Part shown: positions 6,570 to 9,422 of the stretch, piece after piece
Layout of the letters: each line of letters opens with the position of its first letter
How positions within the stretch are numbered: the stretch's first letter is position 1
NCBI GenBank assembly: GCA_030428405.1
Contig: JAUIEH010000077.1
Span: 1-9,422 of the forward strand
Source of the DNA: Alphaproteobacteria bacterium
GTDB lineage: Bacteria; Pseudomonadota; Alphaproteobacteria; Caulobacterales; Maricaulaceae
Length of the DNA: 9,422 nt
Reading direction: 5' to 3'
Program-made: the position numbers and the translations under genes
The notes under the pieces: model-generated
What the model saw: the letters and a program-made list of their open reading frames with translations, nothing else
Told to the model about the DNA's origin: nothing
Database searches by the model: none

Positions 6570-6681
6570 GGTTCCTGCGCGATGGGCGGCCTGGAGCGGC
6601 TCCTGGGACGCGCGGTTGCGTCCGGTCAAACTGTGATGATGCGCGTTCCGGAGCGGCGCGCGAAATGTGAAGGGCGATCCC

Positions 6682-6894
6682 ATGGCGACCGGCACGGTCA
6701 AATTTTTTAATACCCAAAAAGGGTTTGGTTTCATTACGCCGGAAGGCGGCGGCGGCGATGTGTTCGTGCACATCTCCGCGGTTGAGAAGAGCGGACTGTC
6801 AACGCTGAGCGACGGACAGCGCGTCAACTTCGACACCGAACCCGACCCGCGCGGCAAAGGCCCCAAAGCCGTGAACATCTCGGTAGCCGACTAA
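6682..6894 (+). CDS. CspA-family cold-shock protein
   Basis: This is a complete 70-residue single cold-shock domain, the standard CspA size, a five-stranded OB-fold that binds single-stranded RNA or DNA and melts RNA structure. RNP1 is KGFGFI (13-18) and RNP2 is VFVHIS (27-32); the opening TVKFFN and the closing GPKAVNISV are typical. The ATG at 6682 is chosen over the in-frame GTG at 6667 because AGGG lies 7 nt before it and family members start MATGTVKFFN. It is monocistronic, with a 258-bp upstream gap and a strong terminator after it. Codons 7-18 (6700-6735) are oddly AT-rich (9 G/C of 36) in otherwise GC-rich DNA. Whether it is cold-induced cannot be told from sequence. Confidence 0.95.
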   Translation: MATGTVKFFNTQKGFGFITPEGGGGDVFVHISAVEKSGLSTLSDGQRVNFDTEPDPRGKGPKAVNISVAD

Positions 6895-6906
6895 GCGACC
6901 GAATCA

Positions 6907-6969
6907 AGGACCGCTCAACGGTCCTCCGACTGACTGCCGGCCGCCTCCTTCGGGAGGCGGCTTTTTCTT
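6907..6969 (+). terminator. Tandem hairpins with intrinsic terminator after the cold-shock gene
   Basis: The first stem is 6907-6913 with 6919-6925 (7 bp, loop CTCAA). The second is 6940-6948 with 6953-6961 (perfect 9 bp, stable TTCG tetraloop), followed by TTTTTCTTT, a textbook rho-independent terminator. The first hairpin has no T-run and may protect the mRNA end or slow the polymerase. Confidence 0.95.
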
Positions 6970-6993
6970 TGTCGATCCGTCGGCGACGATGCA

Positions 6994-7045
6994 GCGCGCG
7001 CGGGCGCGCGCGCAACGCTTTGCGCCCGCAATGCGGCGCGCGCCG
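6994..7045. repeat. Alternating GC tract and GC palindrome
   Basis: Positions 6994-7013 are an almost pure alternating G-C run broken by one GGC, and 7034-7045 is the 12-bp perfect palindrome CGGCGCGCGCCG. Such purine-pyrimidine alternation can favour left-handed DNA under supercoiling. It may also simply reflect the base composition between a terminator and the next promoter. Confidence 0.4.
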
Positions 7046-7065
7046 TCAGAAAAATCTAACATGAA

Positions 7066-7080
7066 GCGACATGGTGTCGC
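7066..7080. promoter_or_regulatory. Perfect 15-bp dyad, candidate operator
   Basis: GCGACA-TGG-TGTCGC is a perfect inverted repeat with a 3-bp spacer, 32 bp upstream of the -10-like CATAAT and one base away from the next dyad. Its size and form fit a dimeric repressor or activator site. Confidence 0.45.
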
Positions 7081-7081
7081 C

Positions 7082-7117
7082 GCACCGCACAATCTCTGTT
7101 GTGCGGTGCAACATAAT
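7082..7117 (+). promoter_or_regulatory. Long dyad with adjoining -10 element upstream of the phasin-like gene
   Basis: GCACCGCACAA (7082-7092) and TTGTGCGGTGC (7099-7109) form a perfect 11-bp inverted repeat with a 6-bp spacer. CATAAT (7112-7117), a five-of-six match to the sigma-70 -10, follows at once, and no -35 is seen at normal distance. The dyad therefore covers the -35 zone, as expected for a repressor operator or an activator site. Each arm contains TGC-GGT-GC, reminiscent of the TGC-N3-GCA core reported for PhaR-type regulators of phasin genes. That link is an inference. Confidence 0.5.
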
Positions 7118-7182
7118 TTGGTAACCGATGGCGTGAGAAATCTGTCCCGCAACTGATTCACGCAAACCCGGAGCTCCAATCA

Positions 7183-7857
7183 ATGTTCAACGTCTCGATG
7201 GCGGAAGATTCTGCTAAAGTCGCGAACCGGTGCGTCCGCGCTTATTCGGACGCTTGGGCCGCCTGGGGCGATGTCGCCGCTTACGGCGCCAGCCTCGCGC
7301 CGCAAGCTGCAGGCGTCATGTTCAACGCCGGCTCGCCGAAAGCCGCTGCGCCGCAAACCACGCAGTGGGCCGCCGACGCCGTCGCGCGTCTGATGCAGGC
7401 CCAGCGCGCCACCTTCGCCGCCCACACCGAAGCGCTGCGCGCCGTCACCTCCATGCCGGCGGCCGATCTGGCCTCCGCGCAGTTCGCGGTGAACCCGTTC
7501 TTCGGCGGGCCGGGCGAAGCGCCGGCGCCGAGCATGCCGGCCGCCAAGACCAAGCCTGCCGAAGCCAAGAAGCCGAAGCAGACCAAGCCGGCGGCCAAGA
7601 AGTCGGCTGCGCCGAAGCGTTCGGCTTTTCTTGCGCGTCCGGTCGGCGCGCCCGATGACCTGACCCAGATCAAAGGCATCGGCCCGAAGCTCGCCGGCTC
7701 GCTGCAGGACGCCGGCATTCATCACTTCTGGCAGATCGCCGCTTTGTCGAACAAGGACGTCGAGAAAGTCGACGCCCAGCTCAAGCTGTCCGGACGCATT
7801 GCGCGCGACAGCTGGATCAAGCAGGCGCGCGATCTGATGACCGACGCGGAAGGCTGA
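7183..7857 (+). CDS. Phasin-like protein fused to a helix-hairpin-helix (COG3743-type) domain
   Basis: This is a 224-residue protein without signal peptide. Residues 10-106 are Ala/Gln-rich amphipathic helices (QWAADAVARLMQAQRATFAA and neighbours) in the manner of phasins, which coat polyhydroxyalkanoate granules. Residues 112-150 are an Ala/Lys/Pro linker with AAK and KKP steps like the DNA-binding tails of PhaF or histone H1. Residues 158-218 are a helix-hairpin-helix unit: DDLTQIKGIGPKLAGSLQDAG, then FWQIAALSNKDVEKVDAQL, then a last helix through W211-IKQARDL. The GIGPKLA hairpin is the known non-specific DNA-binding element and resembles the small domain that alphaproteobacteria append to other proteins. 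The start at 7183 has GGAG 9 nt upstream. The gene stands alone, with its own operator region and terminator. Phasin identity is likely but not certain; DNA binding is inferred from the HhH motif. Confidence 0.72.
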   Translation: MFNVSMAEDSAKVANRCVRAYSDAWAAWGDVAAYGASLAPQAAGVMFNAGSPKAAAPQTTQWAADAVARLMQAQRATFAAHTEALRAVTSMPAADLASAQFAVNPFFGGPGEAPAPSMPAAKTKPAEAKKPKQTKPAAKKSAAPKRSAFLARPVGAPDDLTQIKGIGPKLAGSLQDAGIHHFWQIAALSNKDVEKVDAQLKLSGRIARDSWIKQARDLMTDAEG

Positions 7858-7890
7858 GCCTTCCCGCAAGACTTTGCGCATGCGTAGCCT

Positions 7891-7929
7891 ACGGCCCGCT
7901 CTCCTCCCCGAAGCGGGCCGTTTTCTTTT
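7891..7929 (+). terminator. Intrinsic terminator after the phasin-HhH gene
   Basis: ACGGCCCGCT (7891-7900) pairs with AGCGGGCCGT (7912-7921), a perfect 10-bp stem with an 11-nt loop, followed by TTTCTTTT. It is 33 bp after the stop. On the minus strand no T-run follows, so the convergent TetR gene has no clear terminator here. Confidence 0.9.
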
Positions 7930-7932
7930 GCG

Positions 7933-8505
7933 CTAGGCCGACAGCGCAAGCCCGGCGAGCACGGGCGCGCTCAGGCGTTCAAACGCCGCGCTGACGTCTT
8001 CGACCGGGCGCGCCATGTCCGCTGCAATCCACGCCTTCGCCAAGCCCATGAAGGCCGCCGCCACGAACACGGCGGCGTCCGTCCGCGCGCCCGCGTCCAG
8101 CTTCGGAAAGCGCGCCGCGATATTGGCGCTGGCGATATCGCGCAGCCTGGCCTCGCCGACCGCCAGAAGCGGGGCGAACTCCTCCGAGCGCGACATGCGC
8201 GCGACAAAGTCCTTCGCGTCGCGAAAATGAGCGAGCAGAGCGCGATGCGGGATGACGCCGCCGTCGTCGCCACTCTCTTCGCGCTCAAGCCTCGCCAGAT
8301 AGCCGATCATTTCCGCAAACGAGCGGAAGATGAAATCATCCTTACACGCATAATGTTCATAGAAGGTCGAGCGGCCGACGCCGGCCTCGCGCGCAAGCTC
8401 GCCGACGCTCAGCGCCTCGACATCGCGCGCAGCGGCGAGGTCCATCAGCGCGGAGGACAGTTTGCGCCGCGTGCGTGACGACCTGCGGTCAATGGGTCCC
8501 GTCAA
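7933..8505 (-). CDS. TetR-family transcriptional regulator, TTG start
   Basis: This is a 190-residue TetR-type repressor, a normal family size. A basic N-terminus (RRSSRTRRK) leads into helix 1. The helix-turn-helix at about 33-52 reads LSVGELAREAGVGRSTFYEHY, with the family hallmark S-T-F-Y-x-H-Y, then KDDFIF. The C-terminal half is helical and holds the unknown effector site. The reading frame stays open up to 8805, but that extension overlaps the divergent membrane-protein gene and is not family-like. TTG at 8505 is preferred because AGGAG lies 8 nt before it. It is divergent from the histidine-rich membrane protein with 108 bp between the starts, a classic layout for a TetR regulator and its target. 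Confidence 0.88.
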   Translation of the reverse strand: MTGPIDRRSSRTRRKLSSALMDLAAARDVEALSVGELAREAGVGRSTFYEHYACKDDFIFRSFAEMIGYLARLEREESGDDGGVIPHRALLAHFRDAKDFVARMSRSEEFAPLLAVGEARLRDIASANIAARFPKLDAGARTDAAVFVAAAFMGLAKAWIAADMARPVEDVSAAFERLSAPVLAGLALSA

Positions 8506-8513
8506 ATCGATCG

Positions 8514-8518
8514 CTCCT
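8514..8518 (-). promoter_or_regulatory. Shine-Dalgarno AGGAG that supports the TTG start of the second TetR gene
   Basis: AGGAG on the minus strand (complement of CTCCT at 8514-8518) lies 8 nt before the in-frame TTG whose first base is 8505. No ATG or GTG near the DNA-binding domain has a comparable site. Confidence 0.65.
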
Positions 8519-8527
8519 GAACAAATG

Positions 8528-8555
8528 CGCGCTGCGTGTCCGGGAACGCTGCGCG
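8528..8555. promoter_or_regulatory. Imperfect inverted repeat in the divergent TetR/membrane-protein region
   Basis: CGCGCTGCG (8528-8536) and CGCTGCGCG (8547-8555) are inverted with 8 of 9 pairs and a 10-bp spacer. The spot, between two divergent starts, is where a TetR operator is expected. The sequence is all G/C-rich, so chance is a real alternative. Confidence 0.3.
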
Positions 8556-8613
8556 ACGCAACGCCCGGCGCGGCCTTAGCATCTGCGCCGTTGGACAAAA
8601 TGGAAAGCACATC

Positions 8614-9234
8614 ATGACGCTCGACCGCGCCGGCGCCTACGCGCTCTACCTCGCCTCCGCATGTTTCCTCATCGTGATGGGTCTGCATCCAGACCATGTC
8701 GGCGCGCCCTTGTTCGGCGGCGTGACCCTGGCGGGCTTCGTGCACGGCCTGGCCATCCTCATCACCGCGCCATTGCTCTTTGGCGGCGTCGCGATCTCCC
8801 ACCATCTCGGGGGCGAGCGGCCATTATCCGTGCTCGGCCTGTGCCTTCTGGCGCTGGGCGGCGTCGCCATTCTGATGGCGGCGACGATGAGCGGCTTCGT
8901 TGCGCCGCAAATCGCAGCTGCTTCCGAGCATGAAGCAAGCGAGACCGTGAGCGCGGCCATTCACATGACGATGTGGATCAATCAGGGCTTCGCTCATGTC
9001 CATGTCATGATGTTCTCCGCCGCCATTTTCGTCTGGTCGCTCGCCTGGCCGCGCAGCGACGCCGGCGCAAAGGCGCTCACCGCCTTCGGAGTCATCTCGG
9101 CGCTGGGGCTGTTCGCCTGGCAGCTGTCCGGCGCCATGCGCCTGGACATTCACGGCATGGGACTGGTCGTGTTGACGCACGGCGCCTGGTTCGTGTTCGC
9201 CGCGACGCTCATGGTGCGGGGTCGCCGCTCTTGA
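8614..9234 (+). CDS. Histidine-rich integral membrane protein, unknown function
   Basis: I do not recognise this 206-residue protein. It has about six hydrophobic spans (roughly 8-24, 36-60, 72-98, 125-146, 153-173, 183-201) and short loops. Eleven histidines stand out: H25 and H28 (HPDH), H44, H63-H64 (SHH), H106, H117, H128 and H130 (HVH), H180 and H189. Several lie at membrane edges or inside spans, as in heme- or metal-binding membrane proteins, though no CxxCH or other known motif is present. The start at 8614 is preferred over an in-frame ATG at 8536 because GGAAAG lies 6 nt upstream and the longer form would overlap the regulator's leader. It is divergent from a TetR gene, its probable regulator, and is followed after 39 bp by a glycosyltransferase gene. 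Confidence 0.75.
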   Translation: MTLDRAGAYALYLASACFLIVMGLHPDHVGAPLFGGVTLAGFVHGLAILITAPLLFGGVAISHHLGGERPLSVLGLCLLALGGVAILMAATMSGFVAPQIAAASEHEASETVSAAIHMTMWINQGFAHVHVMMFSAAIFVWSLAWPRSDAGAKALTAFGVISALGLFAWQLSGAMRLDIHGMGLVVLTHGAWFVFAATLMVRGRRS

Positions 9235-9273
9235 GGCTGGCGCGGCGGGCGCGCTTGGGTCATTTATGCGGCC

Positions 9274-9422
9274 ATGAGATCGGACCCGCCGGAAGCTGCG
9301 CCGAAACTGTCTGCGATCGTCGCCACCTATAACTGGCCCGAGGCGCTCGAGCTCGTGCTCGACAGCCTCGCGCGCCAGACCTATGCGAATTACGAAGTGA
9401 TCGTGGCCGATGACGGCTCGGG
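9274..9422 (+). CDS. Family-2 glycosyltransferase, N-terminal fragment
   Basis: Only the first 49 codons are present; the gene runs off the right edge. After a short leader, LSAIVATYN is the first strand of the GT-A nucleotide-sugar fold, and the helix PEALELVLDSLARQTY is followed by NYEVIVADDGSG, with the D-D-G-S step typical of GT2 enzymes (UDP- or GDP-sugar and metal binding). ATG 9274 is the first possible start after the in-frame stop of the upstream gene; no clear Shine-Dalgarno is seen. It lies 39 bp after the membrane-protein gene and could be read through from it. The acceptor is unknown; cell-surface polysaccharide or LPS is likely. Confidence 0.85.
   Translation, partial: MRSDPPEAAPKLSAIVATYNWPEALELVLDSLARQTYANYEVIVADDGS

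Noticed and set aside
6582..6710. Small plus-strand frame of about 42 codons overlapping the cold-shock gene start
   Set aside because: No ribosome site, no recognisable content, and it overlaps a certain gene in another frame.
7180..7881. 233-codon minus-strand open frame opposite the phasin-HhH gene
   Set aside because: Shadow; its composition mirrors the Ala/Lys/Pro linker as Gly/Leu/Arg repeats, and the HhH domain is clear on the plus strand.
8506..8805. N-terminal extension of the minus-strand TetR frame
   Set aside because: It would overlap the membrane-protein gene, adds about 100 residues not typical of TetR proteins, and lacks a ribosome site.
1..9422. CRISPR array, transposon ends, attachment sites or tRNA
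   Set aside because: No regularly spaced repeats, terminal inverted repeats with a transposase, or cloverleaf-like segments were seen; the repeats found are short and promoter- or terminator-linked.
2..9422. The two flanking glycosyltransferase fragments as edges of an island
   Set aside because: They belong to different families (group 1 at the left, family 2 at the right), and there is no mobile-element evidence that the genes between were inserted.

Overview
The window is GC-rich chromosomal DNA with Shine-Dalgarno-led genes and alphaproteobacterial protein families. These include an OprP-type porin, a fold-type III ornithine/lysine decarboxylase, a helix-hairpin-helix protein of the COG3743 type and a short CspA-like protein. 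The overall style fits a marine or aquatic alphaproteobacterium of the Hyphomonadaceae/Maricaulaceae kind. That placement is an inference from protein style, not a measured phylogeny. No tRNA, rRNA, CRISPR array, insertion sequence or phage gene was seen.

Layout. (1) 1-181: the C-terminal end of a group-1 glycosyltransferase, then a strong terminator that serves the minus-strand unit. (2) 266-2739, minus strand: a phosphate-selective porin followed by a PstS-like phosphate-binding protein with a long acidic tail. The two are separated by 149 bp holding a bulged hairpin; no pstCAB genes are visible. (3) 2948-4174, plus strand: an ornithine/lysine decarboxylase, divergent from the porin and most likely started at a TTG codon behind a perfect AGGAGG. 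(4) 4410-6423, plus strand: a secreted protein of unknown function built from a duplicated beta-rich domain, an acidic linker and a four-cysteine C-terminal domain. Its 3' end overlaps the start of a TetR-family regulator by 14 bp. Direct repeats with 11-bp and 22-bp periods lie upstream. (5) 6682-6894: a cold-shock protein with a textbook terminator. (6) 7183-7857: a phasin-like protein fused through an Ala/Lys/Pro linker to a helix-hairpin-helix domain, behind a promoter region with two abutting perfect inverted repeats. (7) 7933-9234: a second TetR regulator (minus strand, TTG start) divergent from a histidine-rich membrane protein. (8) 9274-9422: the start of a family-2 glycosyltransferase that runs off the window.

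How the genes work together. Porin plus binding protein would form an outer-membrane and periplasmic phosphate capture path, presumably feeding a transporter encoded elsewhere. The decarboxylase would make putrescine or cadaverine. The two TetR genes each sit next to a gene of unknown function, so each pair is probably a regulator and its target. The phasin-HhH protein may connect storage granules with DNA. The least familiar parts are the duplicated-domain secreted protein with its overlapping TetR gene, and the phasin-HhH fusion with its stacked operators.
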